Positions 1 through 9,600 of a stretch of DNA of 54,980 nucleotides are shown piece by piece (position 1 is the first letter of the stretch; every line of letters starts with the position of its first letter). Made by a program: the position numbers and the translations under genes. The DNA comes from Victivallaceae bacterium (GTDB lineage Bacteria > Verrucomicrobiota > Lentisphaeria > Victivallales > Victivallaceae), in NCBI GenBank assembly GCA_024405735.1, contig JAKSOF010000014.1:1-54980 (forward strand), given 5' to 3'. Below the pieces are notes generated by a model. It ran no database searches and was not told the DNA's origin. It saw only the letters and a list, made by a program, of their open reading frames with translations.

Positions 1-1218
1 CTTGAAAAATTGACGCAAGACGTCGGCGCCGCTTCCCGCGTTGAGCCGGGAGCGAAAACGGGCAAGTGGAGCAATCAACTCGGTTTCGCCTATTTCGCCC
101 CGGGCGGCATGGATTGCTACCCCTCGTTTTGGATACGCGATTTCGTGATGTCGCTTGAATGCGGCGTCATTCCCCGCGAAACGGCGTACGCGGCGTTGGA
201 GTGTATGGCGAAATTTCAGGCAAAAGAGGAAATGCGGCTCGCTTCCGGCGCGCTGGTTCCCAAAGGTTCCATTGCCGATCACATCCGTCCCGACGGCGTC
301 GCCGTCTATTTCCCGGGAACGTATGATCCGTCAAAATCGGGCGGTGCGACTTGGGGCTTCCGTCCGGCGCTGGACGACAATTTTTTCTTTATCCACCTTG
401 CAGGATACTTGCAAGACGTTGATATGGCAAAATACGGCGATGCTCTGGAAGCGGCTTTCCACTGCGTTTCCTGCGATGCGGACGGCGTCGTGGAGTGCGG
501 CGAAAAAGACCGCGGCGTTTCCTTCGGCTTTTCCGATTCGGTCTTTCAGACGGGAAAACTCCTTTGGGCGACGCTTCTCAAAGCGCGCGCCGCCCGGGAA
601 TTGTCTCAACTTTTCGACCGGGCGGGAAAGCCGGAAAAATCAAAGCATTATGCCGCAATATACCATCGGTTGCGGCAAAAAACCGCTGAAGTTTTTTGGC
701 ACGAAAGCGGTCTGCTTCTTTCGGCGACGGGCATTTGCCGTCAGCCGGACGTATGGGGCAGCGCGTATGCGCTTTACTACGACCTTGTGCCGGAAAAAAC
801 GGCGGCGGCGATCTCGGACGCTCTGGCAAAGTTTTACCGTGAAAACGAAATCTCCTGCGAGGGGCAGATCTGCCACGTGCCGCACTCTTATTTTGCCGAT
901 GATGCCAGTTGCTGGCAGAAAACAAGTTGTAAAATCGCGGTCAATGTCTATCAGAATGGAGCCTACTGGGCGACCCCGACGGGATGGGTCGTTTACGCCA
1001 TCGCGCAAAGGCATCCATCCGAAGCGGAAAAACTTTTCCGGGAATACATCCGGCATCTGAAAAGATCCGACTTCCGCTTAAAAGGCAAAAACGGTGCGCC
1101 GTGGGAATGTATTTATCCCGCCAGTGATTATTTCCAGAATGCCGTTTACCTGACAAGCGTCAGCTGTCCGCTGGCGGCGGCACAAAGGCTGATGCGGGAA
1201 GCACGGCAAGCGCGATAA
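1..1218 (+). CDS. (alpha/alpha)6-barrel glycosidase-like protein, 5' truncated
   Basis: The reading frame is open from the first base of the window, so the true start lies upstream; the TTG at position 10 is only an arbitrary first start codon. About 405 residues are visible. The segment GGMDCYPSFWIRDFVMSLE near visible residue 35, the ALDDNFFF motif, the many aromatic residues and the alternating helices resemble six-hairpin glycosidases such as the glycogen-debranching and GH15/GH63 groups. The C-terminal part (NGAPWECIYP, then YLTSVSCPLA) fits the last helices of such a barrel. No catalytic residue can be named and the substrate is unknown. It converges on the next gene with only 13 bp between them and no visible terminator. 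Confidence 0.7.
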   Translation, partial: LEKLTQDVGAASRVEPGAKTGKWSNQLGFAYFAPGGMDCYPSFWIRDFVMSLECGVIPRETAYAALECMAKFQAKEEMRLASGALVPKGSIADHIRPDGVAVYFPGTYDPSKSGGATWGFRPALDDNFFFIHLAGYLQDVDMAKYGDALEAAFHCVSCDADGVVECGEKDRGVSFGFSDSVFQTGKLLWATLLKARAARELSQLFDRAGKPEKSKHYAAIYHRLRQKTAEVFWHESGLLLSATGICRQPDVWGSAYALYYDLVPEKTAAAISDALAKFYRENEISCEGQICHVPHSYFADDASCWQKTSCKIAVNVYQNGAYWATPTGWVVYAIAQRHPSEAEKLFREYIRHLKRSDFRLKGKNGAPWECIYPASDYFQNAVYLTSVSCPLAAAQRLMREARQAR

Positions 1219-1231
1219 AATCAGAGCCGGA

Positions 1232-2245
1232 CTAAAAGACTTCGACTTTTACGGTGACTCTGGCACCGGATGAGTGGACGAAAACCACGTTGTCGACGCC
1301 GCGGGAAATCCCCTTGATCTCGACTTCCGCCAGGTCGTAGCGGAAAGGCCAGAATCCCTTTTCGTCATACTCCAGTTTGACGCGGCAGATCGCCGGATTG
1401 TAACTTTCCACGCGCCACAATTCGCGTCTTGCGACGTTGGCGGCAAGTTTGAATTCGATATCCTTGCCGGGAGTGACCATCGCGGTGTAGTCCCCCGCAG
1501 TAAATGCCGCCAGCGAATAATAGCGGTCATTGACGATCGGAATGCCCTGAAACGTATTGTTTCGAGCGGCGGGAGCCGGAACCGCCTGCGGCGCGACTTG
1601 CGGAGTGACCTGCGGGGCGACTTGCGGTACGACTTGCGGGGCAACTTGCGGCGCGACGACGCTTACCGCCGCTTGCGACATCGACTTTGCGGCTTCGATC
1701 TCATACGGTTTCGGGGAAAGGATATACTCGGCATCCAAATCGCCGAAAGCGACCCGGGAATCGGGTTGCGCCATAAAGAAGAGACGGATGTTTTTCACCC
1801 GCGGATCATCGAGCATAAAGTAAACCTTGAAATCGCTCCAGTAGCCGTTGACCGCCAGACTTTTTTGAAAAGAGGCTTCCGGCACGGGCTGAAAATTGGC
1901 ATCGAATGCCTCGAATCCGACCGTCGCCGTCCCGCTGCCCTTGATTTCGCCGTCGATTTTCAAAACGGTGCCGACAACATTATACGTCGCGGAGTAGAGA
2001 ATTTGACGGTTGTGAGCCGCGGCAAATTCACAGGCGAGATCCCGCGCCCCCTTGCCGGGGACGATGCGTCCCGCTCCCTGCATCGTCCAGCCGGGCGCGG
2101 CGGCACTGCCGACGGCGGCGCCCCGGAAATCACCGTTGATCGGGATATCCACGTCGCGCGACGCCCAAACGCAATGGCAACACCCGAGCGCCAGAACGGA
2201 AATCAAAACTTTTTTAAGACCTTTTTTCAATTGCGGAACCTTCAT
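1232..2245 (-). CDS. Secreted protein with APQV tandem repeat linker
   Basis: A 337-residue protein of unknown function. Residues 1-29 form a signal peptide: lysines, then a hydrophobic core, with likely cleavage after VWAS. Residues 30-185 look like a beta-rich, jelly-roll or carbohydrate-binding-like domain (INGDFRG, then SDFKVYFMLDD). Residues about 195-228 are a flexible linker of APQV/VPQV repeats. The last 100 residues form a second beta domain that is faintly like chagasin-type inhibitors or BACON-like folds, but the diagnostic NPTTGY motif is missing, so no family is assigned. ATG 2245 is preceded by GAGGG, and a matching promoter lies just upstream. It is probably a monocistronic periplasmic or surface protein. 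Confidence 0.7.
   Translation of the reverse strand: MKVPQLKKGLKKVLISVLALGCCHCVWASRDVDIPINGDFRGAAVGSAAAPGWTMQGAGRIVPGKGARDLACEFAAAHNRQILYSATYNVVGTVLKIDGEIKGSGTATVGFEAFDANFQPVPEASFQKSLAVNGYWSDFKVYFMLDDPRVKNIRLFFMAQPDSRVAFGDLDAEYILSPKPYEIEAAKSMSQAAVSVVAPQVAPQVVPQVAPQVTPQVAPQAVPAPAARNNTFQGIPIVNDRYYSLAAFTAGDYTAMVTPGKDIEFKLAANVARRELWRVESYNPAICRVKLEYDEKGFWPFRYDLAEVEIKGISRGVDNVVFVHSSGARVTVKVEVF
1566..1665 (-). repeat. Tandem repeat encoding APQV units
   Basis: Imperfect 12-bp units (plus-strand GCGACTTGCG and variants) recur inside the secreted-protein gene and encode seven or so xPQV tetrapeptides. Such in-frame repeats can change copy number by slippage without breaking the gene. Confidence 0.75.
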
Positions 2246-2290
2246 TTTTTCCCTCGCTTGCGGTCTATGATGAAATATGGATCCGTCTTC

Positions 2291-2318
2291 ACTATAAAGC
2301 CTTTCGGCGGTTTTTCAA
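2291..2318 (-). promoter_or_regulatory. Promoter of the APQV-repeat secreted protein
   Basis: On the minus strand, TTGAAA (2313-2318) and TATAGT (2291-2296) are separated by 16 bp. They lie 46 bp upstream of ATG 2245, which fits a short leader. Confidence 0.65.
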
Positions 2319-2336
2319 CAGTTATTTTTGCCTTTT

Positions 2337-3707
2337 CTACGGAATGACCGGCAGATCGGCGAAACTTTTTTCCAGATCCGCGTCGGTCGGGACGAAATCC
2401 GTCATTTCCCCGTCGTTGTATTTATGATATGCCGCCATATCGAAATACCCCGTTCCCGTCAGACCGAAAACGATCGTTTTGGCTTCGCCCGTTTCCTTGC
2501 AACGAAGGGCTTCGCGGATCGCCTGACAGATCGCGTGACTGCTTTCGGGCGCGGGCAAAGTCCCCTCGGTACGGGCAAAAAGCACGGCGGCGTCAAAAAC
2601 TTCCTTTTGACCGACGGCAACCGCTTCCATCAGTTTGTCGTGATAAAGTTGCGACAAAATCGAACTCATCCCGTGATAGCGCAAGCCGCCGGAGTGATTG
2701 GGCGACGGGATGAATCCCGCGCCCAGAGTATACATTTTCTGCAACGGACAGATTTTTCCGGTATCGCAGTAGTCGTAGGCGAATTTGCCGCGGGTGAGGC
2801 TCGGGCAGGAAGCCGGCTCCACCGCGATCAGCCGGTAATCGGCTTTGCCCTGAAGCATCTCTCCGGCAAAGGGCGCGATCAATCCGCCGAGATTGGAACC
2901 GCCGCCCGCACAGCCGATGATGATGTCGGGCTTGATCTCATATTTTTCGAGCGCGGCTTGGGTTTCCAGTCCGATAATGGTCTGATGCAGCAATACCTGC
3001 GACAAGACGGAGCCGAGCACATAGCGGGTATCGGGCGTCTTGAGTGCCGTTTCGACCGCTTCGGAGATCGCACAGCCGAGACTGCCGCCGGTGCCGGGGT
3101 GTTCCGCAAGAATGCGTCTGCCCGCCTCGGTCGTCTGCGAAGGCGACGGCGTGACCTCGGCGCCGTAAGTGCGCATCACTTCGCGGCGGAAAGGCTTCTG
3201 CTCATAGGAGCATTTCACCATATAAACGTGCGCGTCAAGGTGAAAAAAGGCGCACGCCATCGCGACGGCGGAGCCCCATTGTCCGGCTCCGGTCTCGGTG
3301 GTGACTCCTTTCAGTCCCTGTTTTTTGGCGTAGTAGATTTGCGCGATCGCGGAATTAAGTTTGTGACTGCCGGAAGTGTTGTTGCCCTCGAATTTGTAGA
3401 AAATTTTGGCGGGCGTACCGAGCGCCTTTTCCAGAAACACGGCGTGAACGAGCGGCGACGGACGGTACATCCGGTAAAAATCGCGCACCTCCTGCGGGAT
3501 CTCGATGAAACGGTCGGTCTCATTGATTTCCTGCCGGGCAAGTTCGTCGCAGAAAACCTGACGGAGCATTTCGAAATCGGCGACCTTTCCGGTTTTCGGG
3601 TCCAGAAGCGGCGCCGGCTTATTTTTCATATCCGCGCGTAAATTGTACCACGCTTTGGGCAAACTTGATTCGTCCAGATAGATTTTGATCGGAATTTCCT
3701 TACTCAT
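2337..3707 (-). CDS. trpB: Tryptophan synthase beta subunit, long TrpB2-type
   Basis: This 456-residue PLP enzyme would condense indole with serine to give tryptophan. The length and the N-terminal extension (IPIKIYLDESSLPKAWYNL) match the TrpB2 or 'TrpB-like' branch rather than the usual 400-residue TrpB. The PLP lysine lies in SGSHKLNSA (about residue 116) and the phosphate-binding glycine loop is GCAGGGSNLGG. The start at 3707 is chosen because AAGGAGG precedes that ATG; an upstream in-frame ATG at 3731 has no ribosome site. No trpA or other trp gene is nearby, so it may scavenge indole or work with a distant TrpA. It has its own promoter and a leader containing a terminator, so it is probably attenuated. 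Confidence 0.93.
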   Translation of the reverse strand: MSKEIPIKIYLDESSLPKAWYNLRADMKNKPAPLLDPKTGKVADFEMLRQVFCDELARQEINETDRFIEIPQEVRDFYRMYRPSPLVHAVFLEKALGTPAKIFYKFEGNNTSGSHKLNSAIAQIYYAKKQGLKGVTTETGAGQWGSAVAMACAFFHLDAHVYMVKCSYEQKPFRREVMRTYGAEVTPSPSQTTEAGRRILAEHPGTGGSLGCAISEAVETALKTPDTRYVLGSVLSQVLLHQTIIGLETQAALEKYEIKPDIIIGCAGGGSNLGGLIAPFAGEMLQGKADYRLIAVEPASCPSLTRGKFAYDYCDTGKICPLQKMYTLGAGFIPSPNHSGGLRYHGMSSILSQLYHDKLMEAVAVGQKEVFDAAVLFARTEGTLPAPESSHAICQAIREALRCKETGEAKTIVFGLTGTGYFDMAAYHKYNDGEMTDFVPTDADLEKSFADLPVIP

Positions 3708-3899
3708 AGCGGCCTCCTTATATGATTTCAACTGTTATTGACTCTATCGATGAAAAAACCCCGGTGGATCTTCCATCGGGGCTTGACTTGAGGAACGATT
3801 TTTTCATCGCTCCGCCTTTGCAAAAGAATTTCTGCGCCTCGACGGAAATCACCGCAGGCGCCACCAAGTAAAATTCTGTTTGCCGTTATTCATCATAAT
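3708..3899 (-). promoter_or_regulatory. Structured 5' leader of trpB2 (attenuator or riboswitch candidate)
   Basis: About 190 nt separate the predicted start of transcription from the ATG. In minus-strand order they contain a hairpin at 3861-3834 (GCGCCT arms), a second hairpin at 3813-3792 (8-bp stem), and the intrinsic terminator at 3781-3753. An 11-bp segment of the second hairpin (3799-3809, read CGATGAAAAAA on the minus strand) is perfectly complementary to the terminator U-tract and its flank (3748-3758), so a competing structure is possible. No known riboswitch consensus was recognised. A T-box is unlikely because the leader is too short. Confidence 0.55.
3753..3781 (-). terminator. 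Intrinsic terminator inside the trpB2 leader
   Basis: A 10-bp stem (plus strand 3759-3768 pairs with 3772-3781, one G-U pair) with a 3-nt loop is followed on the minus strand by six T (3758-3753). It lies downstream of the promoter and 46 bp before the start codon. It is therefore an attenuator candidate rather than only the end of the GH28 transcript. Confidence 0.75.
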
Positions 3900-3905
3900 G
3901 CCTAT

Positions 3906-3934
3906 AAAATATCCCGGAGTTTCCCGTTTTTCAA
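3906..3934 (-). promoter_or_regulatory. Promoter of the trpB2 leader
   Basis: Minus-strand TTGAAA (3929-3934), a 17-bp spacer and TATTTT (3906-3911), just beyond the stop codon of the GH28 gene. This means trpB2 is transcribed separately. Confidence 0.65.
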
Positions 3935-3960
3935 GCCAAAATATCTTTTTTTTGCAAAAT

Positions 3961-5166
3961 TCATTCATCCGGCAGAGTAAAATCGATCGGCGCACCCTCG
4001 CGGACGATGGGGTTCGCCGCCTCGATCGACAGGGCGGAAAAATTCAGATTTCTCACCGTCATCGCCGGATGTCCCTTGAGAAAAACGCCGATTTCCGCAT
4101 TGCGGCACACCACGTGATCGAAAGAAAGATTTTCCATCACCGTCCCCCGACGGTCGGCGGACGGCAGCGTCGTTTGGGCGTAATCCATATCGAAGTGGAG
4201 CGCACTGCTGCGAAGATCGTGCATTAATATATCCGATACTTGGACATTGCGGACAAATCCGCCGCGACCGGGGAGACTTTTGAAACGGATGCCCAATCCG
4301 GTATGGCTGACGTCGCAATCGCGGATCTCGACGTTTTCGATGCCGCCGGACAATTCACTGCCGAAAGCGACTGCGGCGTGACCGCCCGTCATTTTACAGC
4401 GCAAGATCCGGATATTCCGGCAGGGGCGGTGGACCCGCCATCCGTCGGAATCCAATCCCGACTTGATCGCGATGCAGTCGTCTCCGGTGGAAAATTCGCA
4501 ATCTTCAATGAGTACGCCGTCGCACGAATCGGGATTGAGCCCGTCAGTATTGGGTCCCGCCGTACGGACAGTAAGACCGCGCGCGACGAGATTTCGGCAA
4601 TAGACGGGGTGAAGCGTCCACATCGGACCGCTTTCGATGGTGAAATTTTCCCATAAAACATTGCGGCAGTTGACGAAGTGGACAAAGGAGGGGCGCAAAA
4701 AATTTTCCTCTTCATTTAAGATGCGTTGCTCAACCGGCATACTGTGCATTGCGCGCAACACTTCCGCGCGGCGGCGGTGCTCCGGTTTCGCGCCGAATCG
4801 CCGCCACGCCGCGCCGTTGCCGCGCAACGTGCCCTCGCCCGTGATCGCGACATCCTCCGCATCGCGCGCGTAAACAAGAGGACGCGTACTGAAACACTCG
4901 ATCCCCTCCCAACGCACGAAAACTTCGGGAAAATAGCAATTCCGGTCGGGAGAAAATTCAATCACGGCGTCTTTTGCCAAATGCAAGTGGACGTGGCTTG
5001 CAAGTTCGATGGCTCCGGAATGCCATATTTCCGGCGTCACTTCCACGATCCCGCCGCCGGCGTCGGCGCACGCATGGATCGCGCGGCGGAGCGCAAAAAT
5101 GTCCGTTTCCGGCGTTTCCCCCGCGGCAAGATAATTTGGTGCGTAAAACCTTTTTCCGGCAATCAA
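3961..5166 (-). CDS. Glycoside hydrolase family 28 (polygalacturonase-like)
   Basis: A 401-residue right-handed beta-helix enzyme expected to hydrolyse galacturonan or related uronate or rhamnose linkages. All four GH28 signatures are visible: NTDG (206-209), GDDC with IAIKSG (228-236), GGHAAVAFGSE (261-271) and RFK (294-296); the aspartates of the first two are the catalytic acids. There is no signal peptide, so it probably acts on imported oligosaccharides in the cytoplasm. The start is a TTG at 5166, three bases after the stop of the upstream peptidase gene and preceded by a GGGGGA stretch; no ATG is available near the N-terminus. It is cotranscribed with the M28 gene. Confidence 0.92.
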   Translation of the reverse strand: MIAGKRFYAPNYLAAGETPETDIFALRRAIHACADAGGGIVEVTPEIWHSGAIELASHVHLHLAKDAVIEFSPDRNCYFPEVFVRWEGIECFSTRPLVYARDAEDVAITGEGTLRGNGAAWRRFGAKPEHRRRAEVLRAMHSMPVEQRILNEEENFLRPSFVHFVNCRNVLWENFTIESGPMWTLHPVYCRNLVARGLTVRTAGPNTDGLNPDSCDGVLIEDCEFSTGDDCIAIKSGLDSDGWRVHRPCRNIRILRCKMTGGHAAVAFGSELSGGIENVEIRDCDVSHTGLGIRFKSLPGRGGFVRNVQVSDILMHDLRSSALHFDMDYAQTTLPSADRRGTVMENLSFDHVVCRNAEIGVFLKGHPAMTVRNLNFSALSIEAANPIVREGAPIDFTLPDE

Positions 5167-5169
5167 CGC

Positions 5170-6450
5170 TTAAAATCCCCCGTAGACCGCGTTGAAAAGG
5201 CGATCGATCTCGCGCTGTTGCGCGGCATCGAGGTGATAACGCCCCGTTTCATCGGCGATTTCCGCGACGAATTGCGCCGCCGCTTCGACCAACGTCGCCG
5301 CGACGTCGAAGCCGATCACCGACAGATCGTTGTCGCGGCGGTGGTGATAGTATATTCCCGCAGTGCAGTTTTTTCTGCCGATGCGGATCCCCGGAACTTT
5401 GGCGGCGGCAAAGGGGAATTGGTCGGTATAGGGATCCGGCGCCGTGTTTTCCTTGAAATATAGATCGTTGCGATTGAAAACGGCATAAAGTTTTGCCCGC
5501 AACGCATCGTCGATGCTCGTCGTAAAAACATTCCATCCGAGCGCGGAGCCCATCGAGTCGAAATTGCACATAAAAACGCCGTCTTTTTCGATTTCGGCGC
5601 GGTGCGCGCGCACATAACTCGCGCTCCCGAGCGACAATTGCTCCTCGGCGCCGAAACTGCAGAGCCGGAAAGTTTTCCGATGCGGTGTTTGCGACAAAAT
5701 GCGCGCCATTTCGATCACGGCGGCACTCCCGATCGCGTTATCGTCCGCGCCGACCGTCCCCGCCTGCGTGTCGTGATGCCCTCCGGCATAGATGACTCCG
5801 GCGTCGGGATCGGTGCCGGGGATCTCGCAGACGACGACCGTCGTCTTGCTTTTGCGGCTGCCGCCAGTGACGCAGATGCGCGCTTTTTTCGCTCCCGACT
5901 GCACCCACTTCCACGCATCCATATAGGCGACGTCCAGACAGGGACAGGCGCCGTATTTCGCCGCATAAGCGGGAAAAAGTCCGTCGGCGAGCGGGATCGT
6001 TCCGGTATAGCGGACGTCGACAAACAAAATGAATGCGGGCTTCGCCTCCATCAGACGGCGGTAGTCGTTTTCATTTTCGAGGTGGCATCCGAGGTGGATG
6101 ACCGCCTTGCCGGCGAGATGGGAGAGATCCTTGCGCTGATAACCGCTGGCAAGGTCGAATGTGACCAGCTCCGCCTCGACGGCCTTGCCGTCAGTCGTGC
6201 TTGCCGAACTGAAAAGCGAAGCGGGAAATTCCCGGTAGACGCCGTCGATCTCGACTTCGAGTTTTTCACTGGTCACGCAACGCTCGTTGACCGGAAATTC
6301 CTCGATCGTGACGCGGGGAGCGTATTTTCGGCACTCCGCCGCGATATATTCCGCCGCCTGACGCTCCGCAGGGGAACCGGCGAGGCGCACACCGATTTTT
6401 TCCGTCAGATAAGAAAGATGTCTTTTGAGATTTTCCGCCGTTGTATTCAT
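5170..6450 (-). CDS. M28-family zinc aminopeptidase
   Basis: A 426-residue co-catalytic zinc peptidase expected to remove N-terminal residues from peptides. The metal ligands are visible: GGHHDTQ (His about 225, Asp 227), GADDNA (Asp 236-237), FGAEEQ (catalytic Glu and ligand Glu 269-270), a later Asp, and the YYHHRRDND histidines. A PA-like insert precedes the catalytic core. No signal peptide is seen. The start at 6450 is chosen because GGGAGGCGG precedes it and because the promoter -35 box overlaps the longer alternative start at 6522. The pairing with a GH28 gene is unusual; the two may act on glycopeptides or simply share regulation. Confidence 0.88.
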   Translation of the reverse strand: MNTTAENLKRHLSYLTEKIGVRLAGSPAERQAAEYIAAECRKYAPRVTIEEFPVNERCVTSEKLEVEIDGVYREFPASLFSSASTTDGKAVEAELVTFDLASGYQRKDLSHLAGKAVIHLGCHLENENDYRRLMEAKPAFILFVDVRYTGTIPLADGLFPAYAAKYGACPCLDVAYMDAWKWVQSGAKKARICVTGGSRKSKTTVVVCEIPGTDPDAGVIYAGGHHDTQAGTVGADDNAIGSAAVIEMARILSQTPHRKTFRLCSFGAEEQLSLGSASYVRAHRAEIEKDGVFMCNFDSMGSALGWNVFTTSIDDALRAKLYAVFNRNDLYFKENTAPDPYTDQFPFAAAKVPGIRIGRKNCTAGIYYHHRRDNDLSVIGFDVAATLVEAAAQFVAEIADETGRYHLDAAQQREIDRLFNAVYGGF

Positions 6451-6493
6451 TTTTCCGCCTCCCTTGGGGACACCGCTTTCACACATCTCGACT

Positions 6494-6522
6494 AATATAA
6501 CATTAAAGAATTTTTTTGGCAA
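6494..6522 (-). promoter_or_regulatory. Promoter of the M28-GH28 operon
   Basis: Minus-strand TTGCCA (6517-6522), a 17-bp spacer and TATATT (6494-6499). It is divergent from the promoter of the large secreted protein. Confidence 0.75.
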
Positions 6523-6567
6523 CCGTTGTGTTACAAATAAACCTCAAAAATTCCTCTTTTAACACCT

Positions 6568-6595
6568 TGTCTTTTCTTCCTGAAAGTGCTATTGT
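6568..6595 (+). promoter_or_regulatory. Promoter of the 1067-residue secreted protein
   Basis: TTGTCT (6568-6573), a 16-bp spacer and TATTGT (6590-6595). A TATAAC follows at 6595-6600 as an alternative -10. It lies about 45 bp upstream of the ATG. Confidence 0.5.
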
Positions 6596-6642
6596 ATAAC
6601 AACAGCATTTGCACTTTTCCACAAAAAAAAGGAGAATTTTCA

Positions 6643-9600
6643 ATGAATTTGTGTAAGAAACTGCAATTTGCCGCCTTGCTCGTTTCCGGGCTGTTTTCGC
6701 TCGGCGCGGCGGAGATCGTCATCGAGGCGGAAGACTTCAAGGAACCGGGCACCTGGCAGAGCATCAATTACGCCAACGCCACCGCGATGATGGGGGGCAA
6801 GATCAAAGGCATCGCCAAGACGACATTCAACGCGACTCCGGGCGATTATTACGTCTTTGTCCGCGCAATGACTCACGGCGGAGGTTTCCGCTACGCCGAC
6901 ATCTCCATCAACGGTCTGAAAGTCGGCAAAGCCGGCGACGAGAAACTCGCCGAGGGAGAAAAAGGCGGCTGGCGCTGGGTCCCTCTCAAGCGCAAGATCC
7001 ACCTCAACGCTGAAAACAACACGATCCGGATGAGGGCGAATTCCGATTACACCCGGATCGACCGCATTCTCTTTTCGACCGACGAGAATTTCGATTGCTC
7101 CAAGGCGCCCGCTCCGGTCGCCAACCCCAACCGCCAAGCCTCGGCACGTGAACTTGAAGGCATTTTCGGCCGTCCGAAACCGACAGGCGACGGTCCCGAC
7201 ATGCTGCTGCTTGCGGGCGGCCGTCCGTGGGTCGGCAACGCCGACAGCAGACATTATTCTCAAGCGGGATACCGCGTGATGCTCCTCAACAGCGTCTACC
7301 TCGACGGTCTCGGCGGCGCGAGCATCAAGCAGACCCCGACCGATCCGGTCGAACCCAAGGCGCTCGACGGCATCACACCGGAATTCAAACAGCTCAGCAA
7401 ATACAAGATCGTCGCGTTTGAGATCATGCCGATGGCGTGTCAGGAAAAACTTTTCACCCCCGAACGCATCGAAACACTGAAAAAATACGTTTCCGAGGGC
7501 GGCAATGTGATCTTCACCGTCAACGTGACGGAAAAACTCGGCGATTTGCTCCCCGTTGAAAAAGTCCCCTCCGAGGAGTCGATGAACGAGGAGAGTATGG
7601 AGAATCTCTACGCCGAGCGTCCCGAGGGCAAGCCTTTCTCGATCCTGCCGGAAAAATGGCTGCTCCACACCTATTTCCGTTACTGCCAGGCGAAAAAGAA
7701 CGCCCGCGTCCTTTCCTACATCGTCACGGCGGACGGCACCAAAATCAGTCCCTACCTCGTCGAAATGAACTACGGCAAGGGCAAAGTGATGTTCTGGAAT
7801 GCGCAATATGAACGGCTTCAGCAGGGTATGGCGCTTTTCAACTGGGCGTACACCCCCGTGTTGCAGGGCGCGATCGCCGAAACGCTTTATCCCTCGGAAA
7901 AAGTCAATGCGCAAAACATCTATTACGAATCGCTCAAAAAGCAGGATAACGCGCCGAAGCCGGTCATCCTCGACACGGCAAAGGTCGATCTGACCGTGCC
8001 GGAATTCGGCGTCGCGCCGACGAAAACGACCGTCACGGTCGACGGCAACACGGCGACATTCAGCAACGGCGCAAAAGTCGTCGTCGCCGACAACAGAAAG
8101 TCGATTTCTCTCACTTTCCCCGGCGCGACCAAGCCCTACATCCGGGAATTTTCGCTTCCGACGATCGCCTATCCCGCCCAAGCGGACAAGGTCGATTCCC
8201 TGGAAACCGCCGAAGCCGTCGGCACCAAAAAGAAAGTCCGCGCTTCCAAGGCGAAGTGGCAAATCGATTCCGTCACGGGCGGCGACCAATTGACGATCAA
8301 AGTTTCCGCCGACGACGGCAGTGCCTACACGTGGACGATCATCACCGGAAAAGCCAACGTCGACGGCAGAAAATTCATCGGCTTCGGTCAGCAGGTCACG
8401 CTCGACACGATGCCCGATCATCTGCTCGCCGATATTTGTTTCGTGCAGAAAGTCGACGTCGGCAACAAAAACTTCCGCCGTTTCGCCTGCTACGAACCGC
8501 CGCGCGGTTACAAGGATTACGATATGACGGGCAAAGTGGACAGCTTCACCCGCAATCTCGGCTTTTTCTCCGCCGCCCAGCCTTTCAGCTGGCTGGAGGG
8601 GAGCGACGCGGTCTTTTCCGAATTCGTCGATACGCCGCAGTCGACCGTTTTGAGTTACACGGTCAAAAAAGGCGACGATTTCGCGACGGGGCGCGTCAAT
8701 TTCGGATTCGGCCGCGTCAAGGCGCCGCAGAAAACCCCGCTTTTCTGGCAGATGGTGACGGACGCCAAGTACAATACTTCCAACGACTGGATCGCGATGT
8801 ACCAGTTCCAGCGCAAGCACTTGCGGCAGGTCGCAAACTTCCCAGAGATCCCCGCCCAGCCCAACGCGCAGAACCGCGACACCTGTACGAACGATCAGCA
8901 GTTGGCGTGCATGGATTACGCCGCCGCGCACGGCTTCAAACTCTACGCGCTCAATTTCTGCCCCTCCCCGATGGAACTTTTTGAAAAACCGCACCGCCGC
9001 TTCAACGACTGCAAAGTCCGCGGCCTCGCCGGTTATCCCTGGTTCCCCTGCTGCCATTCGCCCGACGTCACCCGCACGGTCAAAGAGCATCCCGAGTGGT
9101 ACCTCAAGGACGAAAGCGGCAAACTCACACAGTATTTCGGTCACTTCTACGAAGGAGATATGAATAACGAGGAATTCATGAAGTGGCACAAGAGCCTTAT
9201 CGACTTCATGATGGAGCAAGGCATGAAAACCGTCTGGTACGATATGGCGGGCGCGGCGTCGGGCGGTGTCAACTTCGCGACGCCCGAAAGTCCGATCGGT
9301 CTCGTGCCGCAGTTGAAACTTTTCCGCTACTATTATGAAAAGGGCGGCTGGGTCGTCACCGAGGGGATGAATCCCTGCGTCATCGACGGTTACATTTTCC
9401 GCCAGGACGTCTACAACAACCCCGTCGGCAACGAATTCGCGATGATCGGCGCGCAGTGCAACGGCGGCGGCTTCAACAGCCCCTACTTCCGCATGGCGAT
9501 GTACGACATTTTCTGGCCGATGAATATGGACGGCGTCACTTTCAACTTCGAGACCGGTTTCGGCATCAACGACCTCACCCGTCACGCCGTGAGTTTCGTG

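Noticed and set aside
3841-3880. GGTGGCGCCTGCGG in the trpB2 leader as a T-box
   Set aside because: It partly resembles the AGGGTGGNACCGCG element, but it lies only about 25 nt after the predicted transcript start, so no Stem I or specifier loop could exist.
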